Positions 1 to 12,494 are shown, numbered from the stretch's first letter. The stretch is DNA of 64,000 nucleotides from Annona cherimola (GCA_030490835.1 CM059972.1:57083563-57147562); one strand, 5' to 3'. Translations and numbers: made by a program. The notes: generated by a model not told the origin, from the sequence alone.

Positions 1-2083
1 TGCATATAGAGTATCCATTTAACCCATTTTGACGTGTCCAAACATATGTCCAAAAAATCAGATTTAGGGATAATCTCTTCAAACCCTTTTGGACACTCAA
101 AGTATCTTAAACATAGGGTATTTTACCCTCCAAAACAATCATAAATCATTTCATTACAAATAACAATGAAAATCATATGAAAATCATCCGTTTTGGCCCC
201 CTTTTGGACGTCCCACATGCATACCCTAAAAAATCAGATTTAGGGCAAACTCTTCCAACCCACTTATGCCATAAAAGGGTCCTTAATTTAGGGTAATTTA
301 CCCTAAAATTCATCCATAAAAAATTTAAGCAATCCCATGTATCATTTTTAACCTAAAAATGGAAAAATTGGGTCTTTCTTGAAACTTAGGGTTTCATATT
401 TGCTAAAATCATTAACAAATGATTAAATCATCATATGTAATTCAAAAGAACATGAATTACATCTAAATAAACATGATTAAATCATACAGCAACTAGGTTT
501 AGAATTTTGAGATTTTCCAAGTTAGCTTTCATCTCAAAATCCAACATAAACTTCCATTTTCACTCTCTTGAACTCTTGATCTCATTTAAATCTTTCAAAA
601 ATCATTCAATCCCCATATTAAGGTACCATAACTCAGCCTTTAAGATTTCTTCATGAACCATATTCATGGCTCATGAATTGAGAGAGAAAAACTTGATTTA
701 GGTGATTCAAAACTTGGATTTCACTTACTTGAATCAACCCTAACTTGAATCCAACTTGGGTTGCTTGGTTCCTCTTCTTTTTCTCCTCCTTTTTCTTCCT
801 CTTTTTCTTCTCATTTTCTCCTTTCCCCTTGCTGGTTTGGACGTGCCCTTGGGTTTTCTCAAGACTTAGCAAGTTTGGGAATTTTCCTCCCCCTTTCCTG
901 TTATGCACGTTTCCAAGATATACATCCAGTTTTTGATTTTTTTAACCAGCTGGTGGGACCCATTTTCCACATGTCATGAGGTTAATTAATCTCTACCTTA
1001 TCCCTTGATGACATGACATTTTTATAACCAAGTAAAATTTACATTTAATAATTATAAAAAATCATCAAAAATTACACATTTAAGGGGTGCATTACTGTCC
1101 ACCCTTGGACGTCCCCTTTTTAGCTAGGTTTTGACATTTTCATGTAAATTTTTCCACTTATTTAAGTGGTAATTTACTTCCCCTAGGTATTAGGCAGCTT
1201 AGACATATTTTTTAGGATTTTAAAAAATCACATTTCATGCCTTTATTGTCCTTGGACGTCCACTTTGTTGCCACCTTTTCTATGCTCCACTTTGAGCTAG
1301 TGTTTAGGCATTTAACCTTGGCATTTAATCCTTGAATTTTTCATGGATTTTACCATTAAATAATTCTTAAAAATCTGGCTCAATCTATTCAAAAATTTAC
1401 ACCTTGCATAGCATTTACATATGTTATTTTCTCAAATGTTTTTTATTAAATGCTATAGTAGTCTAGGGTATACAAAGTGAATGCTAGGTACCTTTTTTCT
1501 AATTAAACCCTTTCCCATGATAATTAGCTTAATCAAATCCACTCATTGCATATATTTCATAATTTTATTCCATCGTTTCAAATTTCATTTCAAACCGACA
1601 TTTCTACGTCAAGTTATGAACCTTTGAAAGTATCCTTAGAGTGTGGGATAAAAAATAAATAATTATCACCTTAATCTCATAACTTGTGCCTTAATCCAAT
1701 CCAAACATAAGGTTGAGCCCAAAATCATGAGCTTGCCTTTAAATTTTCATCTCATTTCGCCTTACAGGCATAAAGTTATGAATTTTCTATGATTTTCAAC
1801 ATAACGCCATAATTTCTATTTTAATCTCCATTAATTAAATCATGGAAATTAAAATAAATATTCATGCCACATTATCCCCTGCTAATCCTCCTTAAGCTTA
1901 ATTAGTCATCTTGACTCATATCGGGCTTCGGCGACTAATCTTAATCACCATTCTTAATTGTAAACCCTAATTGCAAAATTCATAAATTCATGAAAATCAT
2001 CCATAATTCATTCAATTCACACATAAATCATAATTACACATTAAATGCAATTATATGAGTCCTACTTGGGTCTAGGTATTACA
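1..2083 (-). mobile_element. Partial LTR of a Tekay-like chromovirus, minus strand, cut by the window edge
   Basis: Read on the minus strand, this begins at 2083 with TGTAATACC and follows the same order of sequence as the LTRs at 24974 and 53000. Shared stretches include the AATTAGGGTTT-type block near the start, the CATAACTTGACG-type block, the purine-rich run before the transcription start (about 770-830 on the plus strand) and the repeated TAAATCTGATTTTT blocks (about 50-65 and 230-245). It covers roughly the first 2.1 kb of an LTR that is about 4 kb in the better preserved copies; the rest lies outside the window. The 85-residue and 63-residue reading frames inside it are low-complexity readings of the purine run and are not genes. 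Confidence 0.85.
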
Positions 2084-2101
2084 ATCCTCCCTCCCTCTCT
2101 T
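2084..2101 (-). other. Candidate polypurine tract abutting the minus-strand LTR
   Basis: On the minus strand a run of A and G (AAGAGAGGGAGGGAGGAT) ends directly at the LTR start TGTAATACC. The same GGGAGGATTGTAA arrangement occurs at 52988-53000 and, on the minus strand, at 10683-10696. This suggests that 1-2083 is a 3' LTR and that the internal region of its element once lay to the right. Confidence 0.6.
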
Positions 2102-2750
2102 AGCAATGGATGCATGAACCCACCTTCAAGACCATTTCCCATTTTAGATCCAACCACAAGAGGTACTTCCCAGCCGATCCAAGCTGTCTGAATCACAGCT
2201 AGTGAAAAACCTCGAAGTCTGGCTGCAATATTTCTTCATATTCAAGCAATCAAGCACTAGTTTGGGTGGGTTCTATAGGCTCTAAAATTCTCTTGAATCT
2301 GGCCAACAAAAACATCAAAGATGGCAATGAATCAAGGTGCTCTTCCCAAGCAACATGTAGGCTGTTCGGACTAACAAGGGCAATAATCCACCGTGGAAAT
2401 TAATAGGAATCAAGTAGCAGTAGATTTATGCCATGGGACCAGCGCGTCTATTTTCTTCTTTGCCTCTCTTGAGTTGCAACTATGGTAGGCACACTCCAAC
2501 TTCATCTCCAGCATTGGCTGCATGATTTTAGCCATCCAATTCAATTAAGTTGGTCATGTCCCAAGCTGTTAGTGCATAGTGTTGAGCAACTGTCCGCAAT
2601 CTAAGTGCTGATAGGAATGAACGGATTATTGCACATCCAATATACAAGTGCATGTTCAACAAAACAGATTTGAACCATCCAATGTATACAACTTGGGCAC
2701 AACCCGAAATTTGCATAGACAACCCGCTTCTTTCTTTTATGATTTTTAGC
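2102..2750. other. Unassigned sequence, possible non-coding internal region of an LTR element
   Basis: No convincing coding region is visible on either strand; the 85-residue minus-strand frame at 2528-2785 shows no domain I recognise. It is less AT-rich than what follows. It sits between a polypurine tract and an LTR-like promoter fragment, so it may be the non-coding internal part of a large non-autonomous element. That is inference from position only. Integrase and chromodomain sequence, expected upstream of a chromovirus polypurine tract, was not recognised here. Confidence 0.3.
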
Positions 2751-3130
2751 ACTATAAAAAGGAGGTTGGCCAAAGGTCTAGGCAATTTTTTTCATCCAAT
2801 TTTCAAGCTTTTAAGTTCACAGGTTTGGAGAAACTTCAGGGGAGAGGAGATCTTTGTGTAAGCCATCCAAATTTGTTTTCTTTTCTTTTGCTTTGTTAAT
2901 TCTAAGTTTTTATTTCTTTTTCTTTTAGTTGGATTTTATTTATAGTTATTTTTATTACACTTCAAGTTTTAGTTTTTATTTGTTGTACTGCACTTTCATT
3001 TTTAATTGTAATTTTTTTCGAATATTTAGTTTAATAAAGTTTTTTTCCCTAATAGTTCAAACTTTCTTTGTCTCTCTGTGGATTCGACTTGACTCACCAT
3101 TATTCTTCGCTATCTCACGTATAGTATTAG
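2751..3130 (+). promoter_or_regulatory. LTR-like promoter, R and U5 remnant
   Basis: A TATA-type box (CTATAAAAAGG, 2752-2762) is followed by a T-rich leader, an AATAAA signal at 3033-3038, and a stretch with CTGTGGATTCGACTTGACTC at about 3076-3095. The last resembles the U5 end of Athila/Tat-type LTRs; the LTR at 37890 has CCCTGTGGATCGAT in the equivalent place. No matching second LTR or primer site was found, so I read it as an isolated fragment. It could also be a decayed host promoter. Confidence 0.4.
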
Positions 3131-3790
3131 CTTTAATGTGTTTTGGTTATTTTCATTAAATTGGTGATCATACAATAAGCACTTGGTTTGCATCAATCCT
3201 CCTTTTGATTTTTTACTTTTCCACCACGTATAAGTTCAGGGATGTGCATAAAGGCCATGAGAGCCTTGTAACTTCCAACGTTAAGCTGGTGTCCACACAT
3301 TTAAGAAGACTTACGTTAATAAATAATACATATTTCGAGCTAAGTGACGAGTCTTGTCAAAATAAGTAGGAAAAAATGTTTATGCTTCTTTTATTTGTAA
3401 AATATAAAATTTCTTATAACTCAGAAGTAATATTATAAATTAAAATATCAAGAAGATTAATTATATGGTTTTATTAATAATAAAGAATGTTAAAATATTT
3501 ATTTTTGATAATTGTCACAAATGAATTAAAATATTTATTTTTTAAATTTTGTCATCAAAAGAATATTATTTTAATATAATTTCTTTCAAATATCACTGCA
3601 AATATTTATTTTTAAACACCTATAAGGATTTGATTAAAATAATCTTTAAATTTATTAGAAAATAAGATATTCAAATATATCGATTTTGGTTTTTCTCTAT
3701 GCTTATATATCAAGATTATATAGAAAAATAATTTTAATTTTCATTAAACATGAGTAATTAATGAAATTAATTTATTTTTTAGATTGATCG
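3131..3790. other. AT-rich spacer with no recognisable feature
   Basis: Very AT-rich from about 3310 onward, with no reading frame of note, no RNA gene and no terminal structure that I can see. Confidence 0.5.
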
Positions 3791-4185
3791 TAATTTTTAG
3801 TAGAGCAAATGGAAGATATAAAAGTCACACCCATTTTTTCAAGGATAAATAGAAGTTTAATTCAAATATTAACTATGAATAAATTTTTTATTACGTTCTT
3901 CACTTTTTAGTAATTTAATTGAATACATTTAAAATAAGTTTTCAATTAATTTTATGATTTGAATAAATGACCTTACTCAAATTCATACATTTTATTTGAA
4001 AATAAAAAATAAAATGACATATGCATGTCATTAAAATATCTTTGCAATTTAATTATAGTATAAATTTTTCATCAAATCAAACTACTAAGAAATTTCTTTT
4101 TAACTTAGCTTAGTATAATTTGTAAATAATGACTGCATAACTATGAAGCATGATTATATACAATGTCATGAGATAGCCTTAGCTA
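3791..4185 (+). repeat. Tandem duplication of about 395 bp, unit 1
   Basis: Starts at TAATTTTTAGTAGAGC and runs through GAAGATATAAAAGTCAC, ATAAGTTTTCAATTAA, ATCAAATCAAACTACTAAG and CTTAGCTTAGTATAATTTG to AATGACTGCATAACTATGAA. The same order of words recurs from 4186 with scattered substitutions. Unit 1 keeps the uninterrupted form of the site where unit 2 received an LTR insertion. Confidence 0.85.
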
Positions 4186-6203
4186 TAATTTTTAGGAGCT
4201 GACGAAAGATATAAATGTCACGACCATTTTTTAAGGACAAATAGAATTTTAATCTAGATTTTCATTATGAATAAATGTTCTATTGTGATCTTCACCTTTT
4301 AGCAATTTCATCGAATACATGTTAAAATAAGTTTTGAATTAATTTTATAATTTGAATAAATGATCTTGCACAAATTCATATGTTATATTAAAAACTAAAA
4401 CAATAAAATGAAATTTGCATGTTATTAAAATGTCCTTGCGATTTAACTTTAATATAAACTTTTCATCAAATCAAACCACTAAGAAATTATATAGCTTTCT
4501 TTTTAACTTAGCTTATTAGTATAATTTATAAATAATTATTGTGAACTCAACTAGGAAATCAAGAGTAATCTATGTTTTGATAATTAATAATCTAATTTTG
4601 AGTATTAAAGGTTACTAACACATTTAATGAGTTGTTTTAAAGATAAAAATTTCAAACATCAAACTATGGTAGACCAAGTCTTATGTCCAAGTCAACTCAG
4701 AAACATGACTTAGGTTAAGTTCATAAATAAGTCGACCTTAGAATGCAACTTAGGTTGAAAGAATGCAAGTTCTGAAGAACAAACAGGTCAAGTCACAAAC
4801 CCTAGTTGACTCCAATTATGACTTGGGTGAAGTCGATAACTAAGTCGACTTAGGGGGTTGCATGTTTTCATTGACTCAAAGTTAAACGAGGAAAGTCGCA
4901 ACCAAAGTGGACTCCACCTTACGACTTGAACAAAGTCAAAGACCAATTAGACCTTAGACTTTGACTTGTGTTTCTGAAGATTCGAGAATGATTTCAAACA
5001 TTAGGTACTACAAATCTGGTCGTACAGCGAAGTCAACTCCACTAAGCGACTTAGATGGAGTCTAAGATCAAATCGACTCTAATCAAGGAGTCGGAAGATT
5101 AAATCCACAGAAGCATATTTCTTGAAGTTTAAAATCTTAAATAGGCAGTGAAGTCGCATAGCTAAGTCGACTTCACTAGCAACTTGGGCAAAATTTTGGA
5201 GGTAAGTCGACTTGGGGGTTGCATATTCTTACTGATTGAATAGATCACATTCAAAATTGCACTCGAAGTCGACTCCACATTTAACTTAGGTCAAATTAAG
5301 AACCAAGTTGACCCTAGTTGGAACTTAAGGAGCATCAAATTCAAAGGAGGACTTACAAAGTGGAAGTGCCCTGTTCAAAGTCGAGCCCTAAGTTGACTCT
5401 AGTGTGCGACTTGGGTGAAGTCGCAGTTAAAATCAACTCTAGTTGCGGCCTGCACTGTGACGGTCATAAAAATTCGAATATTGGCGCATTTAATGTGCAC
5501 CACCTACCTCTTAACATTCGAAATAACTTCTTTAATTATTTAAAGCACGTCAAGTGGAGTAAAGAAGGTTAGCTAGAGCATTCATTGAGTTTTAACCTTC
5601 TTGCCTACAAGCATTCAAAGGTATCATTAAGTGTTTTTTATAAGAATACCATAGTTCATTACAAGGGCTACAACATATCAACTTTTCAAGCTTCTAAGGT
5701 TTTTTTTCTTTATGCTGAATGTTTTGTACATAACTTGTGTAGAATTTCTTTATAATTCTTTTGTTGCACTGCTACTTGGCTTGGTATTAGAGATTAAAAC
5801 CAAGTAAAGACAAGTAGTATACAGTTGGAGTGTGACTAACTATCTACTTGTGTTGTTATTTTAAAGGCTTCCTATAACTATAATCTAGAAGAGAGCAAGA
5901 GTTCTAAGTGTATCTCTAATTGATATAGTAGAATCCAAGACACAAGGGTGTATTCTTGGAAGAGTGGAGTAGGGAGGGTTGTCCCAAACCACTATAATTT
6001 CTTATATCTATTGCTTACTCTTCTGTTTGCTCTATTACTCTTCAAGTGTTCATTCAAGGGGACATAGCTTATAAGAGACATTAAGTTTTAGAATTTTAAA
6101 AAGAACCCAATCCACCCATCCTCTATTAGGTTTTGCTACAACCTCGGAACTAATAATAATGACTTCATAACTATGGAGCATGATTATATACAATATCATG
6201 TGA
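4186..6203 (+). repeat. Tandem duplication unit 2, split by a solo LTR
   Basis: Unit 2 begins TAATTTTTAGGAGCTG and follows unit 1 to AATTTATAAATAAT at 4536. It is then broken by the 1619-bp LTR at 4537-6155 and resumes at 6161 with GACTTCATAACTATGGAGC. Joining the flanks and removing one ATAAT gives the unit 1 sequence, so unit 1 acts as an empty-site control. Homology fades after about 6203. Confidence 0.85.
4537..6155 (+). mobile_element. Solo LTR of the SIRE-like Copia family, target-site duplication ATAAT
   Basis: It matches the LTRs at 21925-23544 and (reversed) 35846-37546: a start zone with CTATGTTTTGATAATTAATAA, a middle with many AAGTCGACT words, a GCATTTAATGTGC(A)CCACC(T) block, and an end zone with TTGTCCCAAACCACTATAA and CCTCGGAACTAATA. 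Its length (1619 bp) is almost the same as the solo copy at 21925 (1620 bp). ATAAT flanks it at 4532-4536 and 6156-6160. The terminal TG and CA have become TA and TA, as expected from C-to-T change at methylated sites. The strand is the usual LTR direction. No internal region is present. Confidence 0.88.
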
Positions 6204-6627
6204 TGGTCTTTTCAATCACATTTTCATACGATATTTAGTATAATTTATATTATCATAGAAACCCTTTCATTTGTTTAGTATTACTTTATATAAGCCTCAT
6301 CCACAAACATGTAAAATCAACATAATATGATGATTTAATGCAAAAATATTAATTTTAATAGTATTTTCAATATTTAAATCATTTAAAATATTACTAATAT
6401 GTGGATAAATGATTCCATAAGGTATTTTTATGTTTAAATACATACGTCAATGGATTTAAGTATTTTTCCTAATTTATCGATGAATATACTTATTTGTTAG
6501 CCAGTATGGCCTATGTACATAGTGGATTTAAATGAAACTTGATCTCCTAACTGAATAAATGATATTAAATATAATAAATGAATTTGTTTTTTCTCTATCA
6601 TCAACATCTCAATAATAGAGAGGGTGT
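6204..6627. other. AT-rich spacer
   Basis: AT-rich, with no coding sequence or repeat that I can identify. A short purine run (AATAGAGAGGG, about 6613-6623) precedes the end of the next LTR and appears to be ordinary flanking DNA. Confidence 0.4.
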
Positions 6628-9600
6628 GACACCCCAAAACTGAGGCATCTAACCTTGCTCCAAAATCATTTAGTTGGTAAATTGTGATCATGATTGTGGT
6701 CCTTCTTACATGGCGAAATCTTCAATTTAATTGTTTTCATTTCATTTTACGAACATTCACATACTTATAATTGCAATTACATGATATTTCCAAACTATTA
6801 AAGTGTATGTACCTACACATTAATTATTTGTACTCTATTCTTGTATAATACTGAACCTTTATAGTGTATCTATGCATACATAGTAAATAGGAATAGTATA
6901 ACTTCGAGAGTCTTTAAACTGAGACATCTTTTCTTGAGCTTTATTTTGCATGTCTAAGGTTGAAAATATAAAACATAAGTACTAGACTCGGTAAGCAAAC
7001 ATTTTCATTCAGATAAACATGTTCAACTCAAAATTTGGCATTTCATAATAAATGCATATGCAAATGCATATTCCACATTCATGCTTTATACCTTCCTTGG
7101 ATAGTACGCTAGCTAGGCGACCATTAATATGTCTGCTTTCTATTTTAGAAAGTGTGCCACCAGCCTTTGGATGTATATTAGCGACTTGGTTATCTTAGAG
7201 GGGGACCTTAGTCCGTATATACCTCTAAAATAGACCTCTACATTTGTGCACCATGTATCATACACATGCTAGTATATTATTTTCAGTTGAGAAAATTTTG
7301 CATGATCATTTTAAATAAAAATTTAGTAAACACATTGATTAAATTATATTGTGGGGATGACAATCCTTAAATAAATTTTAAAACATCATAATAAAATAAA
7401 TTGTAAGCATTCCAATATTTAAAAAATAAATAATTTCAAAAGCATCGCTTGTTTACCTTATAACTCTAGTCTCTTTCTCAATCTTCTCTTTGCCTTTTTC
7501 TAAACAAGTAAAAAGACTAACTTATGAAAGATTATATATATATTTCTCATACTTTCATTCATGTACTTTCATGTTTTACATTCTTGCATTTTATATAATT
7601 TAAATCCATATTTTGCCTTCAAGTTTTTAGGTTTAAATGATTATTTGATTCGATCTTCAAATATATAACTCCAAGTTAGTTATTTCAAAAGCCTAAGTTT
7701 AATAATATTTCATTTTCTTCATTTATTTTACAGAATTTCTTCATTTTTGAAAAATTATAGAAACATCCCTCTTTTCCAATATTTCCATTTTACCCTAAGT
7801 TTTTGAAAACAAATTCCAATTTACTCCAAACCTAGGGAAATCATTCATATTATATAATTAAGCATGTTTAAACCTATAAAGTTCAAAATTGGTACTTCTA
7901 ATTGCATTAAATCTCAAAATTTCAGTTATTGCACTTGACATTTCATGTTTTTGGGTCCTTTTTATGCTACTATTTGGGAAACTTAGAAAATTCCACTTAT
8001 CATAAAATTTTGAAAACTTCTAGTTCATATGTAGGACTATATATTTGCAATTTTCACATTAATTGGACTTCGTTGAGTGGGTCAAATAGTGACCTTAGGT
8101 TCAGTTTAGATTTAATTTTCTTCCTTGCATGTTCAAGCCGCCCTATTTCGGGCAAAGTTGCTTTTATCTCTTATTGAATTTATAAAAGCCATTGCTACCC
8201 TTTCAAAATAGATATATCTCACTTCTAAACTCCTAAGTTTGATAAGTTTTGGACGTCGTTTACTTATTCATTCGAAATCATCAAAACTAGATTAATTAGA
8301 GTACATCATTATGTAGCAGTGGGGTTCTTTTAATATTTTTCTCAAAAATTTTCCATGTAAGTCAATGTAAAAAATTATATAACATTAATATGTATGTTTA
8401 TCTCTGGCCATTTATAGAAATTTTAGGGCATTTTATATGCTCAGGTTCCCAAAATACCAAAACAGCTACCCACACAGTGCAGTCTAGTTTTCAGCAAGTT
8501 TAGATCTATTTTTGATTTGTTTCTTGAATGTATTTTAGTAATCTATTAATTGGAGTTTATTCTTGGATCATTATACTATATGACTATAAATTTCATGCAA
8601 TTTGATAATCGTTTGATGGGTCGTTCACATCCTTAAAGAAGGATACTTGAAACTAAAATTTTCATTCCAACAAGGATTATTGGAAATTAACTTGTTGAAA
8701 TCAACTCTTTATTTCCAATTTAATGCCAGAGAAGCTTATATTATTGGTATATATCTTTCAAAAATTAATATTTTCAATAGTTCTTTTAAAATTTTTGTTT
8801 TTATATAGGTATTTGACAATATGTTCCAAAGAAAACTTGATTTAGATATTCCTTTGTTCACAATAGATTGATCTCTTAAAAATGAATATCACGAAGCTTG
8901 ATTTTTAAAAACTAATAACAAGGATATATACTTCACATATTAGGCTAGAGGTGACCCAAGTTTAAGGCCAAATCATGATCTTTTGATGATTCAAAATCAG
9001 AGAACTACTAAAAGTAGAATGGTTGTAGTACATATATGAATTGAATTTGATATCTTCATATATTATGTGATCTATGCATTACCTAGCTCATAAAATCATA
9101 TTATGCATCATGCTTACATCATATTTATATCTTTCCCAGTATTTGATCATCATCATTAAGGAAGGTATTCAACAAATCAACACTTTTTCAACATCTAAGC
9201 CTTAACAGAAATTTGGTAGGAATAGGGCTTGTTTGGAAAACATATTTGACCATTTAATCATTAGTTTTGGCTCAAATATTCAACATAAAAGTTGTAGATC
9301 TCATTCTCCTATTAAATTTTCACAATTTAAGCATTAATTTTGATTTCCATTTGAGAGAGATAATATCATTTTACTAAACTATTTCCAAAATCAATTTCTA
9401 AAATTTCAGTTTAAAGACCTATGAAAGATCTACATGGATATCATTGATCTTCAATTCTTTTCCATGATCCAAATTATAGATCTGAAAGAAAAATTTTAAA
9501 TCTATAACAAAACACTATTATTTATGAATTTAATTATCAAGCACGCTTGATCTAGCCTTTTTTCCCTCTCTCAAGTTTTGTACTTCTGTTGGAACTCCGT

Positions 9601-10682
9601 TTACAGATGACCCACTTCACAAGCTTAAATCCCTCACCTTATGTGATGATCACGATCCTTTGCCAACCTAGAAACCTCAGGAAACCTTAAATAGATGCTC
9701 TTGCACCGATTTTGTTCAAAATCTTCTAGAATTTAATGCTGCTTTGTTGGGATTATGGTCCAAATACAGTATAATAGGGCATCAGTTGTAGCATACTCCA
9801 GAACTCTCTTCTTCTTTTCACACGACCTTATTAATGATACATGTGCATGATCCAATCCATCCATCACAAAATTTGATATGTCTAAAATCTAGAAACCAAA
9901 ATTTAATGTTGATCTCATTCCTTGAGGCCGATCTTACTTCCACATATATGGATAACTAATAACCTTCAATCCATTAGTTAGATTGATGGTTCTAAATTTT
10001 TTTACCAATATTTTCTGCATAACCTATAACGTGTTACATACCAATGTATTCCTAATAACATTATCTATATTTTGTAAAAATTAAAGTTCAACATGTATTT
10101 ATTTAACAATATTTTTCATTTGTTTTATAAATTTTTCTCTTCTTGTTATTTTTGCATTTTCTGAACATTAGTCCACTAAATTCTTCATATCTATTTCATT
10201 TTAATTTGGATTGATGTGATTTCTTTTGTTTGATGTTTGACTTTAGTATCTTCAATTTGAAATATTACACACCTTTAGAAGGTTTTTCTAAAATTTGCTA
10301 TGATTTTTCAAAGTTATGGTGAGTGCATAAAGTATATTGCTTGATTGCATGGTGTGATAGATAACTCATTTTCTTTCCATCTTATATTATTTCAATTTAA
10401 TTATTTTTCTACAATATTATAGACTTCAAAAGTATTAATTTGATATATTATAAGGCTCATAACTCAATCGTTAAGTAATTACAAAATAGATTACATAATA
10501 TTTTCTTTATCTTTAGAAAACTTTTCAAACTCTATTCACTTTAACTTACACATGTTATATCTTAATTATAAAATTATTAAAATTTCAATCAATAATATGC
10601 ATTATACTAGCTCAAATAGTATAATTTGTAATAACTTGTTGGCTAATCTAATACTAGGTTCTAATATGGTCCATGTCTTACA
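6628..10682 (-). mobile_element. 3' LTR of a minus-strand Tekay-like chromovirus
   Basis: Read on the minus strand it starts TGTAAGAC at 10682 and ends GGGGTGTCACA at 6628. The end zone has TTTACCAACTAAATGATTTTGG and TGAGGCATC(rev) words in the same places as the LTR ends at 17602, 30899 and 56970. The block at about 7100-7210 (GCTAGCTAGGCG, GCGACTTGG) corresponds to the GCCAAGTCGC block of the other long LTRs. The length, 4055 bp, is close to the 3971 bp of the 53000 copy. It is more diverged than the others, so it is probably older. A polypurine tract and integrase remains follow on its right, which makes it a 3' LTR. Confidence 0.8.
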
Positions 10683-10696
10683 ATCCTCCCATCTTT
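10683..10696 (-). other. Polypurine tract of the minus-strand chromovirus
   Basis: Minus-strand AAAGATGGGAGGAT abuts the LTR start. Just upstream on that strand is GGTTTTGGGACAAAACC, matching GGTTTCGGGACGAAACC ahead of the polypurine tract at 52988. This is the priming site for plus-strand DNA in such elements. Confidence 0.75.
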
Positions 10697-10721
10697 ACAA
10701 AAGGTTTTGTCCCAAAACCTA

Positions 10722-11213
10722 TTATATTTGAAATAGTTGGGGGTACTTTTTCTCAACTTTCTCACGTAATTCCCATATTGTTTTATCTTTTGAGCAACAA
10801 TTCGATTGGACTTTTACATATTCAATTTTCCAATTTCAAAGCTTCAGTATCTTGTTATCCAAGATTTTGATAGCTCTTTCCTTATGGTTTAAATGATCTT
10901 CAATTGGCAAAGCTTCAGCTACTAAGACGTGCGTTGGGTTTGATATATACTTTCCGAGTATTGAAACGTAGAATACATTATGAACTATTGCTAGAGCTAG
11001 AGGCAATGCCACTTTATACGCTAAATTACCAATCTTTTCTCATATCTCAAATGGTCCAATATATCTTGGATTTAATTTACTTTTTTTTCAAATCTTGTAA
11101 CTTCTTTAATTGAAATTACTTTTATAAACACACGATCACCAACTTCAATATTAAGATCTATTCACTTGCAATTTGCATAAATTTTTATTGGCTTTGAGTT
11201 GTGATTTAACATT
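10722..11213 (-). pseudogene. Chromovirus integrase C-terminus and chromodomain remnant
   Basis: Minus-strand translation in shifting frames gives the C-terminal end of a Tekay-type integrase: a VGDRVFIKV-like entry, then PRYIGPFEI, YKVALPLALAIVHNVFYVS, KYISNPTHVLV, then a chromodomain-like part with ILDNKILKL, IEYVKVQ, TIWELREKVEKKYPQLF and stop codons. The order matches the better preserved copy at 52528-52962 of this window. At least one in-frame stop and several frameshifts break it. Chromodomains in these elements are thought to steer integration to heterochromatin. The rest of the polyprotein is absent: upstream sequence changes to an unrelated repeat at about 11214. Confidence 0.8.
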
Positions 11214-11857
11214 GTTTAAGTATTATGTGATCGAGTTACAAAAGTGATGACATTTAAAAAAGATAATCTCTTTATAGAGGAGGTGTAGGTTTAACTACGA
11301 TAAAAAGTCTTAGGTGTATCTTGTGTTCTGCATATTCTAGTTGTGTGAGCTTGGAATTGTGTATTGGTTTTGCATAAGAAACCGTATGAGTTTTATTTAT
11401 AAGTGTATCAATTAGAGATTTAGTAGAGCCTTAAGATGTGTCCCATTAGGACAAAAGAGAGGGAGTTATTTGAGTGTTTTGGGTTGGGATAAGTATGAGG
11501 CATCTAGAGAATGCGTAGGAGACATTATATTTTTATCTACTTAACCTGTTTATTTTAGTGGATTATTCTCTCTCCCATGGTTTTTCTTTCTTATTTTGAA
11601 GGATTTTATATGTCAATTTTGGTATTTACTATGTGTGATATTGTTGTTGTTTATTTGATCTTTTTTTATTGTGTATGCTTCCTTTGTAACTTGTTTAATC
11701 CTGAATCACATTTCCAAATAAGTGATATTAAAGCTATGGTTGCTATTGTGATTGAAAAGGTTGTTTTTGTGTTTAATCAATATTTTTTTTGGTGAGCAAG
11801 ATTGAGATAGATCTTGATGATAGAGGCATAAGGTTTTTTCCATGGTGGTTGACATCA
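11214..11857. other. Unassigned flank containing copy A of a dispersed direct repeat
   Basis: About 11290-11520 matches 56998-57222 in the same direction: GCATATTCTAGTTGTGTGAG, a TTTATTTATAAGTGTATCAA TATA-like stretch, TTTTGGGTTGGGATAAG and GAGGCATCTAGAGAATG. The rest (11530-11857) is T-rich, and its 72-residue hydrophobic frame shows no recognisable domain. The repeat may be the LTR of an old element whose inside received the later insertions. Confidence 0.5.
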
Positions 11858-12494
11858 TGTGATACCAAGAACATTTTGAGACTCATTGTGATACCCAGAC
11901 CCAAGTAGGGCACATGTATGTGCATTCGACATGTAAACATGAATTATGTATGATTTGGTTGATTTATGGATGATTTTATGATTTAATGATATTTTGTAAT
12001 TAGGATTATGATTAAGAATGGTGATTAAGATTAATGGCCATAGCCCAATGGAAGTCAATATGACTAAAGTGGCTTAATGAGGATTGGAAAATGTTAATGT
12101 GTCATGAATTATTATTTTAATTATCATGATTTGATTAATGGAAATTAGAATGATAATTATGAAATTATGTTGAAAAATGTACAAAATTCATAACTTGACG
12201 TCTATAAGGCGGAATGAGATGAAATTTGAAAGGTAAGCACATGATTTTTTTTCCAATCTTATGAATGGATTGGATTAAGGAAAATATGATGGGATTAAGA
12301 AGATAATTATTTATTTTCATCTTACACCCAAAGGATAATTTCAAAGGATCATAACTTGATGTAGAAAAGACGTATTGAGACGAAACTTGAAACGGGTGAA
12401 TAAAATTATGAAATCTATATTATGGAAGGATTGAATTAAGTTAATCGTCATGAGAAATTTCTTTCTTAGAGAGCAAGTAAGAGGTTTCTTGGGA

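Noticed and set aside
3131..3790. Possible host gene or promoter in the AT-rich stretch
   Set aside because: No coding frame, splice-like structure or conserved motif could be supported.
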